Of a DNA stretch of 64,000 nucleotides, positions 8,990 through 17,062 are shown one piece after another. Both the position numbers and the translations under genes were made by a program. Position 1 is the stretch's first letter, and every line of letters starts with the position of its first letter. This DNA comes from Streptomyces sp. AP-93 (GTDB lineage: Bacteria > Actinomycetota > Actinomycetes > Streptomycetales > Streptomycetaceae): NCBI RefSeq assembly GCF_022808175.1, contig NZ_JALGBX010000033.1, positions 1 through 64,000 on the forward strand. Direction: 5' to 3'. The notes beneath the pieces are model-generated. The model was given only the letters and a program-made list of their open reading frames with translations, did no database searches and had not been told where the DNA came from.

Positions 8990-9105
8990 CCCGCTGATAA
9001 CACCCGGCGTCGGAAAGACGCACACCGCCGTGGCTCTCGATCACCACGCAGTGGTGATGTTCCTTGCCGATGTCCACTCCGGCCCAGATCCGGGGCACGG
9101 CCACC
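8990..9105 (-). pseudogene. IS110-family transposase N-terminal fragment
   Basis: On the minus strand from GTG 9105 the frame reads RIWAGVDIGKEHHHCVVIE, the start of IS110-type DEDD transposases (first catalytic Asp in VDIGKEHH). The match ends after about 35 residues, where the Tn554-like element's flank begins. It is a scar with no function expected. Confidence 0.65.
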
Positions 9106-9416
9106 TTCGCCAGCTCGTCGCGCGTTCACAGCCCAGCAGACGACCTCGCCGACATTGCCCTACACAGCGGTCGAGTCGCATCTCCCAATCGGCGGTCGAG
9201 TCGTCGCGGGGCTCCGGGCGGCCAAGCTCCTTCAGCCGTCTCACGGCGCCCACATGACAGCCATACCCGGAACCTCTGGGTCCACCGATCTTACGAATGA
9301 CCAGTTCAAACCCACGACCAAGAAAGCAGGGCCGACATGAAGGCCTTTCACAGGGGCGTGCGGAGGGCGAGCGAAGGGCGTACGGAGGATGTCTCGTCGT
9401 ACTATCCGGGATCGCC
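9106..9416. other. Non-coding scar between IS110 fragment and cluster
   Basis: I see no convincing gene. It may include the upstream end of the IS110 element. Short frames on both strands have no recognisable similarity. Confidence 0.4.
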
Positions 9417-9458
9417 GAAGGCGCGGCGGCCGGCGTGTCCCGGCTGAGCCGCGCCTTC
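9417..9458 (-). terminator. Hairpin terminator of the leftward operon
   Basis: An 11-bp perfect stem (gaaggcgcggc, 9417-9427, with its complement at 9448-9458) around a 20-nt loop lies 14 bp beyond the stop of the PhyH gene. There is no clear U-tract, which is common in Streptomyces. Confidence 0.5.
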
Positions 9459-9472
9459 CCGCGCCGCGTGTC

Positions 9473-10228
9473 TCAGACCCGGGCTCCGAGGCCCTCCACG
9501 TCCAGCGCCGCCTCCTTCAGGCCCAGCAGGTCGAACGCCTGCTCCGACAGGTCCGCGACGATGGCTGGCGGCAGCGCCGTCCAATCGTAGTGCGTCGGGA
9601 TCTCCGGGTGCGTGTAGGCCGCGTGGATGCTCCGGCGGTCGGCGCCGCTGGCGTTCGGGCGACCGCTGTGGATGAGGTGCGAGTTGTGCATGATGACGGC
9701 ACCGCGAGGCGCCTCGACTATGACCTCGTCCGGGTGGGCGTCCATCGCGTCGCCCATCCGGGCCAGTGCGGCGGTGTCGTCCAGGTGGGAACCCGGGATG
9801 ACGCGCGTCGCGCCGTTCTCGGCGGTGAAGTCGTCGAGGCACCAGATCGCGTTGCACTTGTCGAAGGGCCGCCCGCGACGGCGGTCCAAGACGTGCAGTG
9901 GCTGGCCCGCCGCACCCGCGGCGGGCGAGCGGCCGTTGATCAGGTTCAGCAGGAGCCGCGGTCCGACCATCTGGCTCGCGGCGTCGAGGAGCAGCGGGTG
10001 CAGGAGGCCGTCCTGCACCTTGGCCGAGTAGTACAGGGCGTTGTCGACGAAACGGACGCCCTCCTCGGAATCGCTGATCTCGTGGAGGCGGAACTTCTCC
10101 CACGAGGTGTCCATCTCGTCGCCCAGCTCGTCGCATTCCTGCGGAGTGAACACGTCGAGGAGGACCACATATCCCTCGGTGTCCAGCTGCTCGCGTTCCC
10201 CGGGCGTCAGGGCAGTACGGTTCAACAC
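9473..10228 (-). CDS. Phytanoyl-CoA dioxygenase (PhyH) family oxygenase
   Basis: The 251-residue Fe(II)/2-oxoglutarate oxygenase starts at GTG 10228 behind a good Shine-Dalgarno (gggaggaa). The fold is shown by the N-terminal GYVVLLDVFTPQECDEL, the central WCLDDFTAENGATRVIPGSH, and the C-terminal His187 in HSGRPN followed by Arg198/199, which should bind iron and 2-oxoglutarate. The first metal motif is odd: at the expected HxD site the text is LHVLD (His112, Asp115), an HxxD spacing. It could still bind iron, or the enzyme may be altered. Last gene of the leftward operon. It probably hydroxylates an amino acid or sugar-derived unit of the product. Confidence 0.8.
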   Translation of the reverse strand: MLNRTALTPGEREQLDTEGYVVLLDVFTPQECDELGDEMDTSWEKFRLHEISDSEEGVRFVDNALYYSAKVQDGLLHPLLLDAASQMVGPRLLLNLINGRSPAAGAAGQPLHVLDRRRGRPFDKCNAIWCLDDFTAENGATRVIPGSHLDDTAALARMGDAMDAHPDEVIVEAPRGAVIMHNSHLIHSGRPNASGADRRSIHAAYTHPEIPTHYDWTALPPAIVADLSEQAFDLLGLKEAALDVEGLGARV

Positions 10229-10262
10229 GTTCTTCCTCCCTCGCGGTGACTGTGCTCGAAAA

Positions 10263-11159
10263 TCAGACCTGGGTGTTGGAGACGATGTGCGCGAGGGTGG
10301 TACGACCCATGTTGTACATCGCCGGGTTGGTGTCGATGTAGTACCAGATCGCGCCCATGCACTGCTCGAACGCCCACGCCTTGCTGCGCTCCCATTCGAG
10401 GTCGTCGCAGCCCAGCTCCTCGCGGAACACCGCGCGAGACGGGTCGTCGAGCAGGTGCCACGCGGCGATGACGTCGAGGGCGGGGTCGGCCGGGGCGAAA
10501 TCGCCGCTGTCGAGGACGCCGGCCAGCCGGCCGCCCTCGACCAGGACGTTGTTCGGGGTCAGGTCGCCGTGGGTCATCACGTCGCCCGGCTTGTCGGGGA
10601 GCTCGCGGAAGTGGCTCCAGAGCCGGCGGAGCAGGGGCACGTCGAGCAGGCCCTCGCTCTTCTCGAAGCAGAGCTCGACCCATTCGTCGTGGTCGGGCAG
10701 GTGGCCGCCCCGGTTCTCGCCCTGGAAGGTGCGGCCCTCGGTCTCGGCGGTCCGCAGCGCCTTGAGGAGACCCGCGAGGTCGCGGGCGAAGTCCGGGGAT
10801 CCGCCGAAGCCCGCGGTGGCGACCTCTCCGGGGACCCAGGTCTGCACCGACCACGGCAGGGGGTAGCCGCTGCCCGGCTCGCCGAGGGCGACGGGGCGCG
10901 GAGCCGCGACCGGACAGTGCTCGGCGAACCGCTGCGAGGCCCGGGCCTCGCGCTGGAGGGTCTCCCGGCAGACCTCGGGGTCCACCGACTGGAGCGGGAA
11001 GCGGGCCGCCAGCTCGTCGCCGATGCGGAAGATTCCGTTCACCGTGCCGCTCGACGTCAGGCGGCGGACCTCCAGCGCCTTCCATTCGGGGAACTGGGTG
11101 GCGATGAGCTCACGGACGGCCTCGTCCTCGATGATGATCTCGTCGTCGTGCATCGTCAT
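10263..11159 (-). CDS. Aminoglycoside phosphotransferase (APH) family kinase
   Basis: A 298-residue small-molecule kinase. Diagnostic motifs are the catalytic loop THGDLTPNNVLV and the metal-binding segment VLDSGDFAPADPALD. The start is ATG 11159, and a second ATG lies two codons on. Family members phosphorylate hydroxyls of antibiotics, sugars or choline-like compounds. Within the cluster it could be a self-resistance kinase that inactivates the product, or a biosynthetic sugar kinase. The sequence does not decide between the two. It follows the GH4 gene by 77 bp and precedes the PhyH gene by 34 bp in one operon. Confidence 0.82.
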   Translation of the reverse strand: MTMHDDEIIIEDEAVRELIATQFPEWKALEVRRLTSSGTVNGIFRIGDELAARFPLQSVDPEVCRETLQREARASQRFAEHCPVAAPRPVALGEPGSGYPLPWSVQTWVPGEVATAGFGGSPDFARDLAGLLKALRTAETEGRTFQGENRGGHLPDHDEWVELCFEKSEGLLDVPLLRRLWSHFRELPDKPGDVMTHGDLTPNNVLVEGGRLAGVLDSGDFAPADPALDVIAAWHLLDDPSRAVFREELGCDDLEWERSKAWAFEQCMGAIWYYIDTNPAMYNMGRTTLAHIVSNTQV

Positions 11160-11236
11160 GCTTCGTGTGTCCGATCCTTGGTCAGTGGTACCGGCCCGCG
11201 TGTGGCCCTTGCGTCCGCTGTCGATGGGGGCGGGCT

Positions 11237-12490
11237 TCAGCGAGCCCATGCCAGGTGTTCGGCATTGGCCGCGATCAGCTTGTCCGTGAGCTCTTCCGCC
11301 GCCTGGTGCTGGCCGATCAGCGGGTGGGCGAGGAGTGCGGCGTAGACGCGCTCGCGGCCGCCGCGTATCGCCGCGTCCAGGGCGAGTTCCTCGTACGCGC
11401 TGACCGAGGCGATGAGGCCGGACATGCTCGGCTCGACCGGGGCGACCGGCCGGGGGCGGGCGCCGTTCGTGTCCACGTCGCAGGTCACCTCGATGACGGC
11501 GTCGTCGGAGAGGAACGGCAGGGTGCCGTTGTTGCGTACGTTGACGGCGTGCGGGCCCGCCGCGCTCGGGTTCAGCAGCGAGGACAGCAGCCCGACCGCC
11601 GCCTCCGAGTAGTAGGCGCCGCCCCGCTCCTCCAGGAGCTTGGGCTTCTTGCTGAGCGTCGGGTCGGCGTACATCCGGAGCAGTTCCGACTCGATCGCGG
11701 CGACCTGCTCGCCCCGGGTGGGGCGGCCGGTGTCCTCGCGGACGACCTCGTCGTGGCAGTAGAAGTAGCGCAGGTAGTAGGAGGGCAGGGACCGGGTGGA
11801 GAGCAGGGTCCGGGGCGGCAGTCCGACCTCGGCGGCCAGCTCCTCGGGCCGGGTCTCCAGGAGCTCGGGCAGGCGGTCGACCCCGTCGACGTACACGGCC
11901 CGCTCCCACGTCAGGTGGTTGAGCCCGACGTGTCCGAGCAGGACCGACGACGGCTTGACGTCGAGCATCCCGGCGATCCAGCGCTCCAGCCCGATGGCCA
12001 CGTTGCACAGGCCCACCGCGCGGTGGCCGGCGTCCAGCAGGGCGCGGGTGACGATGCCGACGGGGTTGGTGAAGTCGACGATCCAGGCGCCGGGCGCGGC
12101 GAGGCGCGCCGCGCGCTCGGCGATGTCCAGGACGACGGGGACCGTGCGCATGGCCTTGGCGAGACCGCCAAAGCCGGTGGTCTCCTGGCCGACGCAGCCG
12201 CAGCTCATCGGGAGGGTCTCATCGCTGATCCGGGCCTGCTGTCCGCCGACGCGGAGCTGGAGGATGACCACGGAGGCGTCGGTGAGACCGGCGTCGAGGT
12301 CGCTGGTCCACGTGACGCGGCCCGAGGCGCCGTAGTCACCGAAGATCCTGCTGGAGAGTCCGCCGATCACTTCGAGGCGATCGGCGACCGGGTCGACCAG
12401 GCACAGATCCGCCTGCGGGAAAAGGCGGGCGAATCCGTCGACGAGTTCCGGTGTGTACGTGGAACCGCCGCCCACAACTGCGATCTTCAT
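11237..12490 (-). CDS. Glycoside hydrolase family 4 (6-phospho-beta-glucosidase-like)
   Basis: A 417-residue NAD- and metal-dependent GH4 enzyme. The start MKIAVVGGGSTYTPEL is the Rossmann NAD-binding loop, and the family pattern continues in IVDFTNPVGIVTRALL, the Cys metal ligand in VGLCNVAIG, and LLGHVGLNHLTW. The start chosen is ATG 12490 rather than the ATG five codons earlier, because the family begins directly with MKI. These enzymes cleave alpha- or beta-glycosides, often of 6-phosphosugars, by transient oxidation at C3. In this cluster it may remove a masking sugar or recycle one; with the adjacent kinase gene the true substrate may be phosphorylated. Confidence 0.85.
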   Translation of the reverse strand: MKIAVVGGGSTYTPELVDGFARLFPQADLCLVDPVADRLEVIGGLSSRIFGDYGASGRVTWTSDLDAGLTDASVVILQLRVGGQQARISDETLPMSCGCVGQETTGFGGLAKAMRTVPVVLDIAERAARLAAPGAWIVDFTNPVGIVTRALLDAGHRAVGLCNVAIGLERWIAGMLDVKPSSVLLGHVGLNHLTWERAVYVDGVDRLPELLETRPEELAAEVGLPPRTLLSTRSLPSYYLRYFYCHDEVVREDTGRPTRGEQVAAIESELLRMYADPTLSKKPKLLEERGGAYYSEAAVGLLSSLLNPSAAGPHAVNVRNNGTLPFLSDDAVIEVTCDVDTNGARPRPVAPVEPSMSGLIASVSAYEELALDAAIRGGRERVYAALLAHPLIGQHQAAEELTDKLIAANAEHLAWAR

Positions 12491-12616
12491 TGCCGACTCC
12501 TGCAATCGTCACCTCGCGGATCGTCGCCTCGCGGCACGAAACCGATTCAAACAAAATCAAGAAACATCTTTGCCTGTCAAGGCAACCGGACGGCACCTGA
12601 CCGCAATGCGGAATAG
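12491..12616 (-). other. Intergenic gap inside the leftward operon
   Basis: 126 bp between the P450 stop and the GH4 start, A/T-richer than its surroundings. A secondary promoter for the GH4-APH-PhyH genes is possible, but I could not define boxes. Confidence 0.3.
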
Positions 12617-13801
12617 TTACTTCAACTTCAGCCGCATGGGAAGTCGGGCCGGCCCGTTGACGGCTATCGACGCCAGTGGAGTGACGGGTCCGGCCTGCTC
12701 GAAGGAGGCCACGGACGTCACCAACTCGTCAAGAAGAATGCGACTTTGGTGGCGCGCCATCGTCTGGCCGATGCAGACGTGCGGACCGAATCCGAGAGCG
12801 AGATGACGATTGGGTTTACGGCGGAGGTCGAACTCCTCCGGCCGGTCGAACTCCTTATCGTCGCGATTGGCGGAACGCACCCAGAGAACGACCCTTTCGC
12901 CCTTCCTGATCCGCTGGCCGTCCCTTTCCATGTCGCTCGTGGCCGTTCTCATGCTGTGCGTCGCGCTGCTGCCCCAGCGGAGGATCTCCTCGACGGCGCT
13001 CGTCTGGATCTCGGGGTGTTCGCGGAGGTCGTGCCACTGCTCGGGGTGGTCGAGGAGCGCCGCCATTCCCGCGGCGATGGACAGGCCCGCGTTCTCCGAG
13101 GCGCCGAGGAGGTTCTCGCAGTTGAGGAGGACTTCCGTCTCGGTGAGGAGTTCCTCGTCGACCTCACCGTCGAGGAGGAGGCTGATCGCGTCGTCGGCCG
13201 GCTTCTCGTCCCGCTGTTCCATGAGGTCGATGACGTACCTGGTCAGCGGTACGTGGCTGGTCATCGGCTTGGCCGCGGCGAAGGCCTCCTCGATCCACCG
13301 CACGACCGTGTCGAGATCCGCGTCCGGCACGCCGAGCAGGCGGGCGATCAGCAGGCTCGACAGCCGTCCGGCGACGTCGTGGGCGAAGTCGAACTCCCCG
13401 CTGTCCGCCGCTCGAGCCAGCACGTCGCCCACGTCCTGGCGCAGGCGGTCCGCGAGGGCGCGGGCGCTGCGCTCGTTGAAGTGCGGGGCCAGCATGGAGC
13501 GCAGGCCGTTGTGGCGTGGCGGGTCGGTCAGCGCGAGGGTGAGTCCGGTGCCGGGGTCCTCGCCGTTCACCGACGGGCGAAGCAGGACGCCCCCTTCGGA
13601 GCTGAAGCTCTCGGGGTCGGCGTAGACGGAGCGGACGTCGTCATAGCGCGTCACGGACCAGAACGCCGGGTATCCGTCGGGTTCGTGGCGGACCCACGGG
13701 TGGGCGGCCCGCATCTCGCGCCAGATCCCGTCCGCGCGTCCGTCAGCGTGGGTCCGGGGGTCGAGCAGCGCGTCGGCTGCCGCGTACGAAGGGTGCGTCA
13801 C
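12617..13801 (-). CDS. Cytochrome P450
   Basis: A 394-residue bacterial class I P450 from GTG 13801. The heme-binding loop is LGFGPHVCIGQ with the Cys ligand at 343. The K-helix ExxR lies at 272-275 (EEILR), and PERF-like residues precede the heme loop. The I-helix reads GASENAG (233-239), so the usual Asp/Glu-Thr pair is Glu-Asn. Loss of the Thr is seen in some P450s with unusual oxygen activation or PCP-bound substrates. It follows the NRPS stop by 6 bp and so is cotranscribed; it probably oxidises a carrier-bound amino acid or the assembled product. Redox partners are not encoded here. Confidence 0.9.
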   Translation of the reverse strand: MTHPSYAAADALLDPRTHADGRADGIWREMRAAHPWVRHEPDGYPAFWSVTRYDDVRSVYADPESFSSEGGVLLRPSVNGEDPGTGLTLALTDPPRHNGLRSMLAPHFNERSARALADRLRQDVGDVLARAADSGEFDFAHDVAGRLSSLLIARLLGVPDADLDTVVRWIEEAFAAAKPMTSHVPLTRYVIDLMEQRDEKPADDAISLLLDGEVDEELLTETEVLLNCENLLGASENAGLSIAAGMAALLDHPEQWHDLREHPEIQTSAVEEILRWGSSATHSMRTATSDMERDGQRIRKGERVVLWVRSANRDDKEFDRPEEFDLRRKPNRHLALGFGPHVCIGQTMARHQSRILLDELVTSVASFEQAGPVTPLASIAVNGPARLPMRLKLK

Positions 13802-13807
13802 GGCGTC

Positions 13808-16800
13808 TCAGCCTTCCGTCTTGCGTATGTGGTCGAGGAAGCCGCTCAGCAGGGTGCGGGCGACCGAGGCCGACACCGCCGTGACGTGGTACGTCACTTC
13901 GACGAGTAGGCCTCCGTCCTCGGTCGGCCAGATCTCGCAGTGCAGTTCCATGGGCACGTCGAGGTACGGCAGGCGCAGGCGGGAGACCGTGAGTCCGTTG
14001 AGCCGCAGGTCGGCCGTCCGGTTGTCCTGGAGCGCGAACATCATCTGGAAGATCGGTGTACGTCCCCGGGAGGCCGGTCCGACGAGTTCGGCCAGCCGGT
14101 CCGAGGGCGCTTCCAGGCAGGCGAGCGCGGACTCGATCCGCCGCGCGGTGAAGTCGACGGCCTCGGCGAACGAGACGTCGTGTCCGTCGCAGAGGGACGG
14201 GCCGTTCAACCTGATCGGAACGACGGTGAGTTGGCAGCACATGGCTCGTTCGTCGCCCACCGAGGCGCGGTCCGCGACCGGGACGCCGACCGCGGTGTCG
14301 GTGACGGTGAGGGTCTCGGCGAGCGTCCATCCCCATGCCGTCAGGAGCACGGTGAAGGGCGTGGTGGCCCGCTCGCGGGCCGCCCGGGACACGGTGGCGT
14401 ACTCCTCGGGAGTCAGCCGTTCGCTGATGGCCTCGATGCCGGACCCGGTGGTGGTGGGCGGGACTTCGGGCCAGGTGATCTCGGGGACTCCGCGCAGGGT
14501 GTCGGCCTGTGCCCGGAGTTGCCCCTCGATCTGCGTCCGGTCCGACTTCGTGCGGCGCAGCTGGGCGAGCTGGGTGAGTCCGGGCGGCGGCGGGGCTTCC
14601 ACCTCGCCGTTGTAGGCCCGGCTGAGGTCGTCCGCGAGGACGGCTTCGGACCAGCCGTCGAAGGCCACGTGGTGGAAGCTGCAGCCGAAGACGCTGACGT
14701 CGCCGGAGAGTACCGGCACGATGGCGGTGCGCCAGACGATGCCTTCCTCGGGGTCGAACGGCAGGGCGAGTTCCTCCTTGAGGGCCTCGACGGCGGCTCC
14801 GAAGGAGTTCGCGGGGCGCAGGAGGTGCAGGGGCGGCGCGTCGATGTCGGTGTCCGCCATGTGCGGTCGCGGTTCGAGCGTGTACTCGGCCCGCAGCGGC
14901 TCGTGGCGTTCGTGTACGGCGACGACGGCGCGGTCCAGGGCTTCCAGGTCGACCTGCCCGGTGAGGGTCCAGGCGACGAGGCAGTGGTTGGTGAGTCCGT
15001 CGGGCTGGACGACGTCGCGGAGGAGGAAGGCGCTCTGCACCTGGCTCAGTTCGAGGTCGGCGACCGGCTCCGGCTCGTGCTTCTCCTCGTCCCGCGCGGC
15101 TTCCCGCGCCTCGCGGAGCCGGGCCGTGAGGCCGGACACGCTCGGGTCGCGGTAGAACTGGGAGAGCGGGATCATCTGGCCGGTGCTCTGTCCCAGCCTG
15201 GCACAGAGCCGGCCGGCGTCGAGCGAGGATCCACCCAGGCCGAAGAAGGACAGGTCGTCGGGGACGTCGGTGCGGCCCAGCACCTGAGTGAACGTTCCGG
15301 CGACGATGTCCCTGAGCTCGTCGCCCGACGGCTCCACCGCCTTCGCGCCGGTGTCCGCCCGCTCCGGCGTGCGGGTGGGGTCCGGCTCGGGCTCGTCCGC
15401 GAGCCATTCGAGCAGGCGCGCCTCGCTGACCTTGCCCCGATCGTTGAGAGGGAGCTCGTCGATCACCAGCAGGCGGGAGGGGCACTGGTACGAGGGCAGG
15501 TGCTCCTCGATCAGGCCGAGCAGCCCGGTGAGGCGGTCGCCCCTTTCCCGGGGTACGCAGAAGGCCACGAGTTCGTACGCGTCGTCGAGCGCCGTCCGGC
15601 GCGCTACGACGCGGCAGTCGACGACGGCGGGCGACATGTTGAGGACGGCCTGTTCGACATCGGCCGGTTCGACCCGGTGGCCGCGCACCTTGACCTGCCG
15701 GTCGGCGCGCCCCAGGAACTCCAGGAGTCCGTCCGGCGAGCGCCAGACCCCGAGGTCGCCCGTGCGGTAGACGCGGGTGGGGCGGCCGTCGAGGACGTAC
15801 GTGGCGAAGCGTTCCGCCGTGAGTTCCGGGTCGCCGAGATAGCCGATGGCCAGTCCGTCACCCGTGACGCAGATTTCACCCTCTTCGTCGTCCCCGCATT
15901 CCCGGTCGCCGTCGAGTACATAGATGCGCGTCGCGGGCACGCACAGGCCGAGGGGAATCCCGCCGGGGCGGAGATAGTCCATGGGCATGACACGGTGGGC
16001 GCTCGCGAAAATCGTGCTCTCCACTGGTCCATACCCATTGGTGAGCTCAATTGCCGGATGCGCTTCGAGGAACCTGCGTACGTGGTCGACGGAGAGCCGC
16101 TCGCCGCCGACCATCACCTGCGACAGTCCGGCGAGGGCACTGAGGTCCTCGTCGACGACGATATTGAAAACACTGCTGGTCAGCCAGACCGTGTTCACTC
16201 CGTCTTCGGAGATGACCCGGCGCAGCAAGTCGGGCGTCAGGAACGGCTCTTCGATGATGACGCTGGTTCCGCCCCGCAGAAGGCTGCCCCAGAGCTCCAG
16301 GGCGAAGGCGTCCCAGGGCGTCGCCGCCGCCAGGGTCATGACCGTCCGGCGGTCGAAGCACGCGAAGGTTTCGTCGACGAACAGCCGGGAAATCGAGCGG
16401 TGCGGGACGACAACACCCTTGGCTCGTCCGGTCGTTCCGGACGTGAAGAAGACACAGGAAGCCTCGTCGGAGCCTACCGCGACCGGACGGAAGTCGGTGG
16501 ACCGGCTTGTTCCACCGGCGGATTCACGACTGAAGTCCGTCAAGTCCTCGTCCGGCGGCGTCCACACGGACAGCCCCAGGCAGTTGGCGGGATCGTCGTC
16601 GACGACCACCGTCGCTTCGAGGTCGCGGATGACCGAAAGAAGACGGGGCTGTGGCCATTGAGGGTCCAACAAGGCAAATGCCGCACCGGACTTGAGGACC
16701 GCCAGCAAAGCCGTCACGAGTCTCACGCTGCGCGGCAACAACACCGGAACGAGCGTTCCGGGTCCGATGCCGCGCGAGGCGAGTTCCGCTGCCCACCGAG

Positions 16801-16966
16801 TCGATGCCTCATCAAGCGCGGCATAAGTCACGTCGCGGCCATGTGCACGCAATGCGACACTGTGCGGCGAACTCGCCGCCACCCGCGCCACCATCTCGTG
16901 AAGTCCGCCATCCATGACCAACTCTGCCGTATCACTTGAGACTTGCGCCCCGTCATCCGGCGTCAT
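13808..16966 (-). CDS. NRPS module, A-PCP-C
   Basis: 1052 residues from ATG 16966 with a strong Shine-Dalgarno (gggggg). Adenylation domain about 25-525: core A3 FFTSGTTGRAKGV (173-185), NGYGPVEST (310-318), RTGDLG (401-406), and Lys in NDRGKV. The pocket residues that I could align are Asp219, Ala220 and a Gly-Gly pair, suggesting a neutral or hydrophobic amino acid, with low certainty. PCP about 550-615 with LGGSSL (Ser581). Condensation domain about 635-1040 with intact HHVAFDG (765-771). The order places the C domain after the carrier, so it would join this module's amino acid to an acceptor on another protein. No TE or epimerase domain. Confidence 0.93.
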   Translation of the reverse strand: MTPDDGAQVSSDTAELVMDGGLHEMVARVAASSPHSVALRAHGRDVTYAALDEASTRWAAELASRGIGPGTLVPVLLPRSVRLVTALLAVLKSGAAFALLDPQWPQPRLLSVIRDLEATVVVDDDPANCLGLSVWTPPDEDLTDFSRESAGGTSRSTDFRPVAVGSDEASCVFFTSGTTGRAKGVVVPHRSISRLFVDETFACFDRRTVMTLAAATPWDAFALELWGSLLRGGTSVIIEEPFLTPDLLRRVISEDGVNTVWLTSSVFNIVVDEDLSALAGLSQVMVGGERLSVDHVRRFLEAHPAIELTNGYGPVESTIFASAHRVMPMDYLRPGGIPLGLCVPATRIYVLDGDRECGDDEEGEICVTGDGLAIGYLGDPELTAERFATYVLDGRPTRVYRTGDLGVWRSPDGLLEFLGRADRQVKVRGHRVEPADVEQAVLNMSPAVVDCRVVARRTALDDAYELVAFCVPRERGDRLTGLLGLIEEHLPSYQCPSRLLVIDELPLNDRGKVSEARLLEWLADEPEPDPTRTPERADTGAKAVEPSGDELRDIVAGTFTQVLGRTDVPDDLSFFGLGGSSLDAGRLCARLGQSTGQMIPLSQFYRDPSVSGLTARLREAREAARDEEKHEPEPVADLELSQVQSAFLLRDVVQPDGLTNHCLVAWTLTGQVDLEALDRAVVAVHERHEPLRAEYTLEPRPHMADTDIDAPPLHLLRPANSFGAAVEALKEELALPFDPEEGIVWRTAIVPVLSGDVSVFGCSFHHVAFDGWSEAVLADDLSRAYNGEVEAPPPPGLTQLAQLRRTKSDRTQIEGQLRAQADTLRGVPEITWPEVPPTTTGSGIEAISERLTPEEYATVSRAARERATTPFTVLLTAWGWTLAETLTVTDTAVGVPVADRASVGDERAMCCQLTVVPIRLNGPSLCDGHDVSFAEAVDFTARRIESALACLEAPSDRLAELVGPASRGRTPIFQMMFALQDNRTADLRLNGLTVSRLRLPYLDVPMELHCEIWPTEDGGLLVEVTYHVTAVSASVARTLLSGFLDHIRKTEG

Positions 16967-17062
16967 TGATACGCCCCCCGCGGTAGAGCAATGTCGGATT
17001 TGGTAGTAACTGCCTTATAAGCCAAGGCCGTTGATAGACCGATCTAAGTTACAGTAACACTC
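16967..17062. promoter_or_regulatory. Divergent promoter region between NRPS and PKS, with palindrome
   Basis: The 96-bp gap between divergent NRPS and PKS genes must hold both promoters. It is A/T-rich for this genome. A perfect palindrome GTTAC-A-GTAAC lies at 17048-17058, ending 4 nt before the PKS start, and a related AGTAAC occurs near 17003. A TTGATA at about 17030 is a possible -35 box for the PKS gene. The palindrome may be an operator. No purine-rich Shine-Dalgarno is visible before the PKS start. Confidence 0.45.

Noticed and set aside
8876..9340. 154-codon plus-strand frame right of tnpA
   Set aside because: No Shine-Dalgarno, random-looking text, and it covers an IS110 fragment on the opposite strand.
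10263..12008. 581-codon frame extending the APH kinase upstream across the GH4 gene
   Set aside because: The extra N-terminus is antisense-like low-complexity text within a real gene; ATG 11159 has the family start.
13940..16939. Very long frame (about 1000 codons) opposite the NRPS gene
   Set aside because: Typical antisense shadow of a high-GC gene, rich in Gly, Arg and Glu, without domains; the NRPS on the other strand is certain.
13808..16966. Exact substrate prediction for the A domains
   Set aside because: Pocket residues were aligned by eye only; the three A domains gave no secure code match, so no amino acid is named.
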